Shown: positions 52,083 to 60,870, counted from the stretch's first letter. The stretch is DNA of 64,000 nucleotides from Colimorpha_A sp045540115 (GCA_045540115.1 JAZQGR010000109.1:1-64000), one strand, 5' to 3'. Notes: generated by a model from the sequence alone, not told the origin. Translations and numbers: made by a program.

Positions 52083-53069
52083 ATGGATGCACTAATCTTT
52101 TCACTCAACGCAGTTCTGCCGCTCGTGCTGACAGTCGCGCTCGGCTATCTTCTGAAGCGAATGGGGCTGATACCGCTTAATGTTTCTCAAGCTATAAACA
52201 AGCTTGTATTCCGCGTATTTCTCCCATCTATGCTCTTTCTGAACGTTTATAAGATTAAAAGCTTCTCGATAAGCGATATCGGGTTTATCGGTTACGTAAT
52301 GATAGCTGTTGCGCTTACTTTCCTTGTAATGATCCCAATTGTGAGTGCCTTTACAAAGGACGGAAAGAAGCGCGGTGTTCTTCTTCAAGGCTCCTTCCGA
52401 ACAAATTACGCGCTTATAGGTATTCCGCTAGCAACCTCAATTGCGGGCGAGGCCGGTGCCTTGATAGCTACTGTTCTTTCAGCGATCGTCGTTCCCTTCT
52501 ATAACGTTTTGGCGGTTATCAGCCTATCCATCTTTGGCGACGGCAAGAATAAGCCGAGTGTTAAGAAGATCATTCTGGGAATACTTAAGAATCCGCTTAT
52601 CGACAGTATAGCTCTCGGATTCGTCTTTCTCGGAATCAGAGCAATATGCAATCATTACGGTGCTACATTTGCTCCTGAAAATATCAAGCCGATATGGAGC
52701 GTTGTTCAGAACATGGGCTCGCTCGCAACACCGCTCGCTCTCATATCGCTTGGCGCTCAGTTTGAGTTTTCAGCAGTAAAGGAGCTCCGCCGCGAGCTTA
52801 CATTCTCTCTTGTAACAAGAACGCTTATAATGCCACTTCTTGGAATAGGAATAGCATATCTCTGCTTCTCGAAAAGCTTTGACGCAGGACAGTTTGCTGC
52901 ACTCATCGCAGTATTCGCAACGCCTGTCGCGGTTTCGAGCGTACCTATGACTCAGGAAATGGGCGGAGACAGCGCGCTTGCAGGTCAGATCGTCGTTTTC
53001 ACTACGATCTTCTCTGTCCTTTCGGTGTTCGTTTCTTGCTTCCTTCTAAGGTTTGCAGGTATATTCTGA
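52083..53069 (+). CDS. AEC-family (auxin efflux carrier-like) transporter
   Basis: A 328-residue protein with about ten membrane helices in two halves. Family features are ALGYLLKRMGLIP and LVFRVFLPSMLFLNVYK near the start, NYALIGIPLA and SVPMTQEMGGD in the conserved mid and late segments. AEC carriers often export or take up malate, lactate or other organic acids. It ends the operon and would move its product or substrate. Confidence 0.9.
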   Translation: MDALIFSLNAVLPLVLTVALGYLLKRMGLIPLNVSQAINKLVFRVFLPSMLFLNVYKIKSFSISDIGFIGYVMIAVALTFLVMIPIVSAFTKDGKKRGVLLQGSFRTNYALIGIPLATSIAGEAGALIATVLSAIVVPFYNVLAVISLSIFGDGKNKPSVKKIILGILKNPLIDSIALGFVFLGIRAICNHYGATFAPENIKPIWSVVQNMGSLATPLALISLGAQFEFSAVKELRRELTFSLVTRTLIMPLLGIGIAYLCFSKSFDAGQFAALIAVFATPVAVSSVPMTQEMGGDSALAGQIVVFTTIFSVLSVFVSCFLLRFAGIF

Positions 53070-53073
53070 TAGA

Positions 53074-53107
53074 AAAACAACCGACGATTTCGTCGGTTGT
53101 TTTCTTT
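53074..53107. terminator. Terminator after the AEC operon
   Basis: Stem AACAACCGACGA / TCGTCGGTTGTT with a 2-base loop, flanked by A and T tracts. It also serves the convergent amidohydrolase gene. Confidence 0.9.
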
Positions 53108-53907
53108 TATTCAATTTCAAAAAGTCGCGCGGCGTTATTATAAAGGATGTCTTGGCGTTCTCCTTCGGTCAGGTCGATCTTCAAAAATCTCTCGACCTCC
53201 TCGCTCGGGCTCCACATAGGATAATCGGTACCAAAGAGTACGCGATCGGTTCCGTATGCCATTATGAGCTCTCTTGCTTTTTCGGGCGTGAGCGCATAAA
53301 GCGACGAAGAGCAGTCAACGTAAAAATTCTTGTAGTCCTTGAGCTGTGAAGTCGCTTCCTCCCATATCGACCAACCGCCAAAGTGCGCGCCGATAAAGGT
53401 AAGATTTTTATAAATATCAAGAATCGGTATGATCCTGTTTGGATTTGAGTAGTCAAATCTGTGATCGCCCGTGTGAACGAGAAGTGGAAGACGACCTTCG
53501 CAAAGCTCGTATATTCTGAGCATACGGTAATCGTCAAGCTTAAATCTCTGAATATCAGGATGAAGCTTCACCCCCTTGAGCCCAAGCTCGATTATCTCGT
53601 TTACGTCTGCTTCAATATTTTCGCTATCGGGATGAAGCGTTCCAAGTCCGGTGAACCTGCCGGCACTCTCAGCAACTGATGTTGCTATAAACTTATTTAT
53701 GCTCGACACCTGCTTTGGGGTCGTTGCGACAGATTGAACGATAAAATGATCGATTCCTGCATTAAGACCGTGTTCAAGAAGCGTTGAGGTCTTTCCGTCC
53801 ATATGCATCGGGATGTCATAAAACGCCCCCGTGCTGTCTGATGCCTTCTGTGCTATTTTGTCTGGGTAGATGTGGCAATGCGCATCTATGATTTTGTACT
53901 TGTCCAT
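53107..53907 (-). CDS. Amidohydrolase family 2 metal-dependent hydrolase
   Basis: A 266-residue TIM barrel of the amidohydrolase superfamily. Visible metal ligands are IIDAHCHIYP (His-x-His), VKLHPDIQ, LLVHTGDH, FIGAHFGGW and LFGTDYPMWSP (Asp). This is the Amidohydro_2 type that includes decarboxylases and lactonases. No specific substrate can be read. A 17-codon upstream frame overlaps the start; the ribosome site of the main frame is weak. Confidence 0.85.
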   Translation of the reverse strand: MDKYKIIDAHCHIYPDKIAQKASDSTGAFYDIPMHMDGKTSTLLEHGLNAGIDHFIVQSVATTPKQVSSINKFIATSVAESAGRFTGLGTLHPDSENIEADVNEIIELGLKGVKLHPDIQRFKLDDYRMLRIYELCEGRLPLLVHTGDHRFDYSNPNRIIPILDIYKNLTFIGAHFGGWSIWEEATSQLKDYKNFYVDCSSSLYALTPEKARELIMAYGTDRVLFGTDYPMWSPSEEVERFLKIDLTEGERQDILYNNAARLFEIE

Positions 53908-53939
53908 TTTTTGCCTGATTTCATATAGGTTATTTGCAT
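53886..53939 (-). CDS. Short upstream ORF (17 codons) overlapping the amidohydrolase start
   Basis: MQITYMKSGKKWTSTKS from an ATG at 53939, behind GGCGG 7 nt upstream. The main gene's ATG at 53907 lies within it in another frame and has almost no ribosome site. It may be a leader that couples translation of the amidohydrolase, or chance. Confidence 0.3.
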   Translation of the reverse strand: MQITYMKSGKKWTSTKS

Positions 53940-53966
53940 TAGGCTTCCGCCTTTTTGATGGTAGTT

Positions 53967-53995
53967 ATTATAGCATAAGCCATTTATTTTTTCAA
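53967..53995 (-). promoter_or_regulatory. Promoter of the amidohydrolase gene
   Basis: Minus strand: -35 TTGAAA (53990-53995), 17 bp spacer, extended -10 TGC-TATAAT (-10 at 53967-53972). Confidence 0.75.
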
Positions 53996-54030
53996 GATAT
54001 TAAGAAATATTTTACTTTAATTTGTTAAAT

Positions 54031-54062
54031 AAAGGACTATGACATTAGTCATAGTCCTTTTA
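54031..54062 (-). terminator. Terminator after lysS
   Basis: A 13 bp stem, AAAGGACTATGAC / GTCATAGTCCTTT, with a 4-base loop; on the minus strand it runs into TTTATTTAAC. It ends the operon that contains lysS. Confidence 0.85.
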
Positions 54063-54065
54063 TGC

Positions 54066-55562
54066 TTAATCAATCGGCTTCATTGTGGGGAAAAGAAGAA
54101 CGTCGCGAATAGATGCACTGTCGGTAAGGAGCATAACCATACGGTCGATACCATAGCCGATGCCGCCTGTGGGAGGCATACCAAGCTCCAGCGCATAGAG
54201 GAAATCCTCATCGGTAGTATTTGCTTCCTCATCGCCCTGTGCAAGAAGTGCTTCCTGAGCCTTGAAGCGCTCTCGCTGATCGATCGGATCATTAAGCTCG
54301 GAATATGCATTACACATTTCCCAACCGTTCATGAACATTTCAAAGCGTTCAACGTATTCGGGATTCTCGGGCTTTTTCTTGGTAAGGGGAGAAATCTCAA
54401 TCGGATGATCCATAACAAATGTCGGCTGAACGAGATGCTCCTCTACGAACTCCTCAAAGAATAGGTTGAGAATGTCACCCTTCTGATGGCGTTCCTCATA
54501 TTCAACGTGATGTTCTTTTGCAACCGCACGTGCTTCCTCAAGAGTCTTGATCTCATTGAAATCAACGCCCGAATACTTCTTGACAGCATCTACCATCGTA
54601 ATGCGCTCAAAGGGTTTACCAAGATCCATTTCTACGCCATTATAAGTAATGGTAGTTGTACCGAGAACCTCCTGCGCGACGTGACGGAACATATTCTCTG
54701 TAAGGTCCATCATACCGTGGTAATCGGTATACGCCTGATAAAGCTCCATAAGAGTAAACTCGGGGTTATGACGAGTGTCAAGTCCCTCATTACGGAATAC
54801 TCGTCCTATCTCGTAAACCTTTTCAAGACCGCCAACGATAAGTCTCTTTAAGTAAAGCTCAAGGGATATACGAAGCTTAACGTCGATATCAAGCGCATTA
54901 AAATGTGTATCAAAGGGTCTTGCTGCAGCACCGCCTGCATTTTGTACGAGCATAGGAGTTTCGACCTCCATAAAGCCCTGTCCGTCGAGATAGCGACGAA
55001 TAGCGTTAATGATCTTGGAGCGGTTGATAAAGGTCTTCTTTGCTTCCTCGTTCATTATGAGGTCGATATAACGCTGACGGTAACGCATATCGGTATTGGT
55101 AAGACCGTGGAACTTCTCGGGAAGTATCTGAAGGCTCTTGGAAAGAAGCATAACGGAGGTAGCGTGTATCGAAGTCTCTCCCGTCTTGGTCTTGAAAACG
55201 GTACCCTTTATGCCGATAACGTCACCGATATCAAGCTTCTTAAAGGATGCGTATGATTCCTCGCCAAGATCGTCTCTTGTAACATAGGACTGAATGTTAC
55301 CACTGAGATCCTGAAGGTTACAGAACGACGCCTTACCCATAATTCTCTTCGACATCATTCTGCCTGCAACGGAGACTTCTTTGCCCTCAAAAGCATCGAA
55401 ATCCGCCTTTATCTCAGCAGCATGGTGAGTCTGGTCGTACTTCGTTATAACGTATGGATCGTTACCCTGAGCCTGAAGATCAGCAAGCTTTTCGCGTCTT
55501 ACCTTTAGAAGCTGACCTATATCCTGCTCGGGCTGATTGTTATTCTGTCTTTGGTTATCCAT
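54066..55562 (-). CDS. lysS: Lysyl-tRNA synthetase, class II
   Basis: A 498-residue class II synthetase. The OB-fold anticodon domain (about 60-170) has VSVAGRMMSKRIMGKASF. Motif 1 is GFMEVETPML, motif 2 is YEIGRVFRNEGLDTRHNPEFT, and motif 3 is GIGYGIDRMVMLL. The length is normal. It starts with an Asn/Gln-rich tail. It is the last gene of the transcript after greA; no T-box leader is present. Confidence 0.98.
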   Translation of the reverse strand: MDNQRQNNNQPEQDIGQLLKVRREKLADLQAQGNDPYVITKYDQTHHAAEIKADFDAFEGKEVSVAGRMMSKRIMGKASFCNLQDLSGNIQSYVTRDDLGEESYASFKKLDIGDVIGIKGTVFKTKTGETSIHATSVMLLSKSLQILPEKFHGLTNTDMRYRQRYIDLIMNEEAKKTFINRSKIINAIRRYLDGQGFMEVETPMLVQNAGGAAARPFDTHFNALDIDVKLRISLELYLKRLIVGGLEKVYEIGRVFRNEGLDTRHNPEFTLMELYQAYTDYHGMMDLTENMFRHVAQEVLGTTTITYNGVEMDLGKPFERITMVDAVKKYSGVDFNEIKTLEEARAVAKEHHVEYEERHQKGDILNLFFEEFVEEHLVQPTFVMDHPIEISPLTKKKPENPEYVERFEMFMNGWEMCNAYSELNDPIDQRERFKAQEALLAQGDEEANTTDEDFLYALELGMPPTGGIGYGIDRMVMLLTDSASIRDVLLFPTMKPID

Positions 55563-55587
55563 TGTTTTTACCTGCCTCTGGGTATTA

Positions 55588-56061
55588 TTACTTCATAATC
55601 TCTTTGATTTCAAGCTTGACAACTCCGCCGGGAGTATGAACGTCAACAGTCTCGCCAACGGCTCTGCCTATAAGAGCCTGACCGATAGGAGACTGATCGG
55701 AGATCTTATTCTCTATAGGATCCGCCTCGGTAGAACCGACGAGAGTATACTCGATCTCTTCGTCAAATTCGATATCGTATACAAGAACCTTGTTTCCTAC
55801 GTTTACTGCATCGGTATTTACCTCGCTGTCGGAAATGACCTTTACGTGCTTAAGGCTCTCCTCGAGCTCGCTGATGCGTGCCTCGGTCTTTGCCTGCTCG
55901 TTCTTTGCCTCGTCGTACTCGCTGTTCTCGGAAAGGTCACCGAAGGAAAGTGCTACTCTGATTGCCTCAACAACTTCCTTTCTCTTGGTGGACTTGAGGT
56001 ATTCGAGTTCTTCCTGAAGCTTTTTGAGTCCTTCTTCGGTAACAATGATCTGCTTTGCCAT
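55588..56061 (-). CDS. greA: Transcription elongation factor GreA
   Basis: A 157-residue factor that rescues backtracked RNA polymerase. The N-terminal coiled coil ends with the basic/acidic tip GDLSENSEYDEAKN. The C-terminal FKBP-like domain has VGSTEADP and ISDQSPIGQALIGR. It is placed between ctpA (gap 40 nt) and lysS; the greA-lysS pair is common in Bacillota. Confidence 0.97.
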   Translation of the reverse strand: MAKQIIVTEEGLKKLQEELEYLKSTKRKEVVEAIRVALSFGDLSENSEYDEAKNEQAKTEARISELEESLKHVKVISDSEVNTDAVNVGNKVLVYDIEFDEEIEYTLVGSTEADPIENKISDQSPIGQALIGRAVGETVDVHTPGGVVKLEIKEIMK

Positions 56062-56101
56062 GATTATTTTCTCTCTTTCTTTGTCTATATTACTTTGTTA
56101 T

Positions 56102-57316
56102 TTAATTAGCCGCGAGTGCATCAGCGGCAACCTTAAGCTGGTTATCGTTATCGTCAGTCAGTTTATAGAAGCCGATCTTTTCAGCTTCCTCAGACAGATC
56201 AACGATGCTGTCGGGAATGACTCCCGTTCCGTCGTAATTAACTCCGCAGGGAGGATCGTAGCGTCCCGTTGTAAACTTGAAAGCGGAGCCATCGGGGAGG
56301 AGATACATACTTTGGAATACTCCTTTACCATAGGTCGTATTTCCTACAAGTGTTGCATCGTACTTTCCTTCCTTCGCGTAGTCGCGAAGTGCCGCTGCAA
56401 AGAGCTCTGCCGCACTTGCAGTATTTTCATTTACAAGAACCGCGACGCTCGCATCGAGGAAGGCTTCGTTCGAATTAAAGGAGGTCTCCTCGCCTGACGC
56501 GTATCTGATATATGCAAGTTTTCCCTTGGGTAGGATATAATCAAGAGTTGATAAGATACTGTTCAACTCGCCGCCGCCATTATTACGGACGTCGAAAACA
56601 AATTTGGTACAGCCCTTACCCTTAAGATCCTCAACTGCTGCCTTAAATTCATTAGGCGTTTCAGCGTTAAAGGAGGATATTCTGATAATACCAATTGATG
56701 TATCATTGGTATATACTCTATACTTGACAGTAACAACTGCAACCGAATCACGTATGCAAACAAGGTCGCACTCAGCGCCGTCTCTGCTGACCGTGATCGT
56801 AACGGATGTTCCCTTTTCACCCTTTATCAGATCGACTGCCGTATAGTAACCTACGTCGGTCACGTGGGAGCCGTCTATTGCGACGATATAGTCACCGACC
56901 TGAACGCCGCTCTTCTCGGCAGGAGAATCCGGAATCACGTCAATGACCTCGATCGTATTAGAAACAAGATCAAATATTACGTTTACACCAATTCCGACCG
57001 CATTTCCTCTGAACTCTTCAAGGTATGCGTCGTATTCCTCGGAGGTCATATACTGACTGTATTGATCTCCAATACCAGAAAGATATCCGCGAATGACCGC
57101 GTGCTTTATCTCCTCGTCATCAAGGTCGCCGAGATAATTCTCCTTGATTACCTGCTCGACCGTAATAAGGTTGCTGAGATAGCTGTTTTCGGTAAGAAGC
57201 TGATTTATTTCCTTGTTATGCTGAACGTTCATTATTACAAACGTTGCATTAAACGTAACTATTATCGCAACAAGGATAGAAACGACAACAGTCAAAAGTG
57301 AAAATTTCTTATTCAT
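56102..57316 (-). CDS. S41 carboxy-terminal processing protease (CtpA-like)
   Basis: A 404-residue protease with one N-terminal membrane helix (about 5-25, LLTVVVSILVAIIVTFNATF). It has a PDZ domain (about 100-185: GVQVGDYIVAIDGSHVTDV) and the S41 core: KFVFDVRNNGGG, VAVLVNENTASAAELFAAALRDY (catalytic Ser) and TYGKGVFQ (catalytic Lys). The start at 57316 matches the family; a weak GTGAG lies upstream. It follows ftsEX and the M23 gene, which suggests control of that hydrolase by proteolysis. Confidence 0.92.
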   Translation of the reverse strand: MNKKFSLLTVVVSILVAIIVTFNATFVIMNVQHNKEINQLLTENSYLSNLITVEQVIKENYLGDLDDEEIKHAVIRGYLSGIGDQYSQYMTSEEYDAYLEEFRGNAVGIGVNVIFDLVSNTIEVIDVIPDSPAEKSGVQVGDYIVAIDGSHVTDVGYYTAVDLIKGEKGTSVTITVSRDGAECDLVCIRDSVAVVTVKYRVYTNDTSIGIIRISSFNAETPNEFKAAVEDLKGKGCTKFVFDVRNNGGGELNSILSTLDYILPKGKLAYIRYASGEETSFNSNEAFLDASVAVLVNENTASAAELFAAALRDYAKEGKYDATLVGNTTYGKGVFQSMYLLPDGSAFKFTTGRYDPPCGVNYDGTGVIPDSIVDLSEEAEKIGFYKLTDDNDNQLKVAADALAAN

Positions 57317-57341
57317 TACATCGCTCACATTAAATGCCCTT

Positions 57342-57365
57342 GCCCAGCCGCGTTTCGGGCTGGGC
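57342..57365. other. Hairpin in the M23-ctpA intercistronic gap
   Basis: An 8 bp perfect stem GCCCAGCC / GGCTGGGC with an 8-base loop, in the 87 nt gap between the M23 gene and ctpA. There is no T tract after it. It may set relative expression or mRNA stability. Confidence 0.45.
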
Positions 57366-57403
57366 ATGGGTCTATTATATTCAAATGTTATAACTAAAAT
57401 TCA

Positions 57404-58699
57404 TTACCATCCCGAGGGAACAAGCTTACCAGTTAGCACGTTGTTCTTTATCGGATCAACGTACTTACCGTTATGCAGAATGACGAGCCACGATTCGGTC
57501 TTGGATCCGTCCTTGTGAAGCGGATCGGTCTTTTCGCCGTTAAATCGAACCTCAAAATGGAGGTGATAACCTGTTGACGAACCGGTAGAGCCAACGTAAC
57601 CTATAACCTGTCCGCGCTTTACTTTCGCACCGACGCTGACGGCTCTGCTCGACATGTGAGCATAACAGGTCGATATCTTTCCACCATGGTCAATAATAAC
57701 GTAATTGCCGTAGCTGCTGTTATACTTGGAAACGATAACCGTTCCGTCATCAGCTGCATAGATCTTATCACCCGCGATGTCTCCCGAGCCGGGTCCGACA
57801 ATATCGATTCCCTGATGGAAATCTCTCTCACCGAACACGATACGCTTGCCATAAGGGGAGCTGATACGCTTATTCACGGGATCAACAGGCCAAAGAAGCT
57901 TTTTGTTTGCATCGGCAAGCTGCTGCTCCTGATACTTCTTGATGAGAGCCTCAAGCTCCTTATCGAGCTGTTTTTCGAGCGCAAGGGCTTCTTTTTGAAC
58001 CTTTTCGTACGCCTTTTGGTCGCTCTTCAGCTTCTTAAGCTGCGCTTCAGCCTCGTCGAGACTCTTCTGAAGTTCCTTTTCGGATTCAGCCTGATAAGAT
58101 CCAAGCTCAAGCGTCTGCTTCTTAGCGTCCTCGATCGTTGCCTTCATCCTGTTAAGATCAGTTATTTCAGCCTCAAGATCCTCAAGCATCTTCTGCTCGT
58201 ATGTAATTATCGAGCCTATGTGGTCGACTCTTGTAAGGAAGTCGAGCAAGCCCTCGGAATCGAAGAGTATTTCAAGATATCCCTTCGTTCCGTCCTCATA
58301 AGAGTGACAGATGATCTCAAGGAAATCCTTATATTTATTTGCTATGCTCTGCTCTCTTTCATAAATCTTGGTTTCAGTCTGATTTATCAGGAGCTCATAT
58401 TTTTCGATAAGATCCTTTGTATCAGAGATATTATTTCTCAAATTGCTGATCTTAAGCTCTATCTGCTCAACGATACCGAGATAATTTTCAATATTACCCT
58501 TCAGCGTATTGAGCTTGCTGTTTGCGTCAGAAATCTTTTTGTCGTTAGCGGCAATCTTATCCTCAAGCTTTTTGATATCAGCCTCAGTTACGTTCGCGGC
58601 ATCAGTCACAAGAATATTATGGGGCATATAAGTCGCCATAAATACAGACAGCAACGAAAAGACAAGAACCGACGAAATAATTTTAACGATTTTTTTCAT
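57404..58699 (-). CDS. M23 peptidoglycan endopeptidase with coiled coil (PcsB/EnvC-like)
   Basis: A 431-residue exported protein: signal peptide (residues about 1-35), long coiled coil (about 40-260, EADIKKLEDKI, then heptads), and a C-terminal LytM/M23 domain with HQGIDIVGPG, DDGTVIVSKYNSSYGNYVIIDHG, and the HLHFEV motif with CYAHMS. M23 zinc residues appear complete (His of HQGID, Asp, His of HLH), so it may be enzymatically active, unlike EnvC. It follows ftsX by 18 nt. Coiled-coil proteins of this type are controlled by FtsEX. Confidence 0.93.
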   Translation of the reverse strand: MKKIVKIISSVLVFSLLSVFMATYMPHNILVTDAANVTEADIKKLEDKIAANDKKISDANSKLNTLKGNIENYLGIVEQIELKISNLRNNISDTKDLIEKYELLINQTETKIYEREQSIANKYKDFLEIICHSYEDGTKGYLEILFDSEGLLDFLTRVDHIGSIITYEQKMLEDLEAEITDLNRMKATIEDAKKQTLELGSYQAESEKELQKSLDEAEAQLKKLKSDQKAYEKVQKEALALEKQLDKELEALIKKYQEQQLADANKKLLWPVDPVNKRISSPYGKRIVFGERDFHQGIDIVGPGSGDIAGDKIYAADDGTVIVSKYNSSYGNYVIIDHGGKISTCYAHMSSRAVSVGAKVKRGQVIGYVGSTGSSTGYHLHFEVRFNGEKTDPLHKDGSKTESWLVILHNGKYVDPIKNNVLTGKLVPSGW

Positions 58700-58717
58700 C
58701 CTATTTTCCTTTAAGCA

Positions 58718-60136
58718 TTATGCTTTCAAATTCTTTCTTATTGATATCATACTTCCAATAAGTCCAGTAAGAACTCCAATGATGATACAACCGAAGAAGA
58801 TAAGCACTCCGATCTCAGAGAAAGGAACGATCTCAATCATATTGAGATCAGCTCCGACCATCTTGTGCACGTAACCGTATGCATACCATTGCACAAGGAA
58901 CGAAACGCAACCGGAGAAGGCGCCTATAATAGCACCCTCAAGTTGGAACGGAAGAGCAATAAACCATTTTGTTGCGCCGAGATATCGCATAATGGATATC
59001 TCTTCACTTCTACTCGCAACAGCGAGCTTTATTGTGTTAATAATCACAAATATGCTGACAATGAAAAGAATTACCATAAACCAAGAGAAGATAACTATGA
59101 CTCCGCTCTTAAGGTTTTCTATTGTCTTTGCGATATCCGCGCGGCAACGCACCTTATCTACGCCCTCGATTCCCTCGATCTGAAGCTCAAGAGCTTCGAC
59201 CTGAGAATTATCGGTATAGGTAACGATAAACGTGTCGGGGAAAGGATTATTGCTTTCGGAAAGGAAGGACTGAAGTCCCGGATAATCCTTATATTTATCA
59301 AGCTGATCCTTTAGAGTTTCTTCCTTTGAAACGAAGGTGACGCCGTCTTCCGCAACGTTATCGAGAAGCTCGAGCCTGTCTTCAACGTGCGTGAGCTTCA
59401 AAGCAGCATCTGTAGGAAGCGGAGCGGTCTCAGCGCCATTAGAATCGTACGCGAGAGTAAACTCATCAAACTCGGGCATTGTGCTCCACATAGCGTAGAA
59501 GGTTATCCTTCCGCCCTTGACGTCGTCCTCGTCGATAATATACTGCTCGCCCGTTATAGTTCCAGTTGAACCGTCGGGGCTGAGGGACCATCCGAGAAAA
59601 TTGAGAGTAGGATTCTTTGGAGCAGGAGCCTCGGGGAACGTCAGAGTTGATCCGACCTCGTATTTTACGCTTTCCGGCTCCATCTGACTGTCGAGAGCAA
59701 CGCCGTTAACGTTATAGCTTGCAGTAAACTTTTCTTCGCTTGGCTTGTTTTCCCAGACAGCGTAGAAGCAGATTTCTCCCGCTATTGCATCTGCAGGGTT
59801 TACAACGTATTCGTCGCCCGCCTTATACATTACCTCTTCACCACCAGGAACGGTCGTCCATCCGAGGAAGGTATTGCCTTCGGACACAGGCCCCTCAGGA
59901 AGAGTACGCGTATCGCCTTCCTTATACGTAGCATCGGAATAAACGAAAACGACTATTTCGTTCAAGTCACCGATTGAATTAAGGTTTCTATTAATATTGA
60001 TAAGGAGCATAGAGAAACAGCCCATTACGATAAGGCAGGAAAGAAGCACGATAACGGACGCTATCGTCATCATTCTGTTTCTCCACATACCCTTGAATGC
60101 TGAGGAAATGAAAAATGACGGTCTATACCTTCTCAT
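58718..60136 (-). CDS. ftsX: FtsX with InlB/Flg_new-type insertion in extracellular loop 1
   Basis: A 472-residue FtsX (usual about 300). The N-terminal helix is at about 23-44; the large external loop runs from about 50 to 345; the last three helices are at about 346-368, 395-418 and 440-465, with FtsX motifs EEISIMRYLGATKWFI. Native loop sequence stops at VVFVYSDAT (about 70) and resumes with DAALKLTHVEDRLELLDN (about 243). Between them lie two repeats, each about 60 residues and ending with FLGW...FYA(V/M)W, of the InlB B-repeat type, and a partial third (FTLAYDSNG). Overlap with ftsE is 14 nt; SD is GGAGG. Confidence 0.93.
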   Translation of the reverse strand: MRRYRPSFFISSAFKGMWRNRMMTIASVIVLLSCLIVMGCFSMLLININRNLNSIGDLNEIVVFVYSDATYKEGDTRTLPEGPVSEGNTFLGWTTVPGGEEVMYKAGDEYVVNPADAIAGEICFYAVWENKPSEEKFTASYNVNGVALDSQMEPESVKYEVGSTLTFPEAPAPKNPTLNFLGWSLSPDGSTGTITGEQYIIDEDDVKGGRITFYAMWSTMPEFDEFTLAYDSNGAETAPLPTDAALKLTHVEDRLELLDNVAEDGVTFVSKEETLKDQLDKYKDYPGLQSFLSESNNPFPDTFIVTYTDNSQVEALELQIEGIEGVDKVRCRADIAKTIENLKSGVIVIFSWFMVILFIVSIFVIINTIKLAVASRSEEISIMRYLGATKWFIALPFQLEGAIIGAFSGCVSFLVQWYAYGYVHKMVGADLNMIEIVPFSEIGVLIFFGCIIIGVLTGLIGSMISIRKNLKA

Positions 60137-60809
60137 TGAACATTCCTCCGACTCTATCGCTGGTTACGACTCCGTTTTCGATAGTCACAACGCGCTGATG
60201 GAAATAGTCAACAAGCTGCTTTTCGTGTGTAACAACGATAACGGTCTTGTTTTTTCTGTGAATTTTTATGAGCAGATTCATTATTTCAAGGCTTCGCTTC
60301 GGGTCAATGTTACCCGTCGGCTCGTCCGCGATTATCGTTTTCGCATTATTCGCGAGAGCTCTTGCGAGCGCAACTCTCTGCTGTTCACCGCCCGAAAGCT
60401 GATTTGGGAAGCATTTCATCTTATCCTTGAGCCCAACGATATCAAGAACCGTACTAACTGTTCTCTTTATCTTTGCTTTAGGCTCTCCAACGATCTCCAT
60501 AGCAAACGCGACGTTTTCATAAACAGTCATATCGGGGATCAGACGGAAATCCTGAAAAACAACACCGATGCGGCGTCTGTAATAAGGAATCTTTCGCTCG
60601 GGCATATTGACAAGGTCGAATTCATCCACGGTGAGGGAGCCGTCGGTAATAGTCTCCTCGCGTGTAAGAAGCTTAGTAAGCGTAGACTTACCGGCACCTG
60701 ACGCACCGACGATAAAAACGAATTCTCCGTCGTTTATCGTAAGGTCTACGCCGTCAAGAGCAACCGTGCCGTTATCGTATATTTTTTTGACGTTTTTGAA
60801 TTCAATCAT
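60123..60809 (-). CDS. ftsE: Cell-division ATPase FtsE
   Basis: A 228-residue ABC ATPase that pairs with FtsX to switch wall hydrolases. Walker A is GASGAGKSTLTKLL, the Q-loop VFQDFRLIPDM, signature LSGGEQQRVALARAL, Walker B TIIADEPTGNIDP and H-loop VVTHEK. The start at 60809 matches the family MIxFxNVxKxY, although there is no clear ribosome site; an upstream in-frame ATG at 60848 is equally unsupported. It overlaps ftsX by 14 nt. Confidence 0.95.
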   Translation of the reverse strand: MIEFKNVKKIYDNGTVALDGVDLTINDGEFVFIVGASGAGKSTLTKLLTREETITDGSLTVDEFDLVNMPERKIPYYRRRIGVVFQDFRLIPDMTVYENVAFAMEIVGEPKAKIKRTVSTVLDIVGLKDKMKCFPNQLSGGEQQRVALARALANNAKTIIADEPTGNIDPKRSLEIMNLLIKIHRKNKTVIVVTHEKQLVDYFHQRVVTIENGVVTSDRVGGMFNEKV

Positions 60810-60870
60810 AACGCAAATATCGACTTTCGTAATTAAAGTTGAAAACATGCCTTAGCAGTTACGCAAAAGC

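Noticed and set aside
55563..55587. T-box leader for lysS
   Set aside because: lysS follows greA after only 25 nt, leaving no room for a T-box.
57656..58714. Plus-strand open frame of 352 codons opposite the M23 peptidase
   Set aside because: It is antisense to a coiled-coil gene, where stop codons are rare on the other strand. It is hydrophobic by chance and lacks an initiation site.
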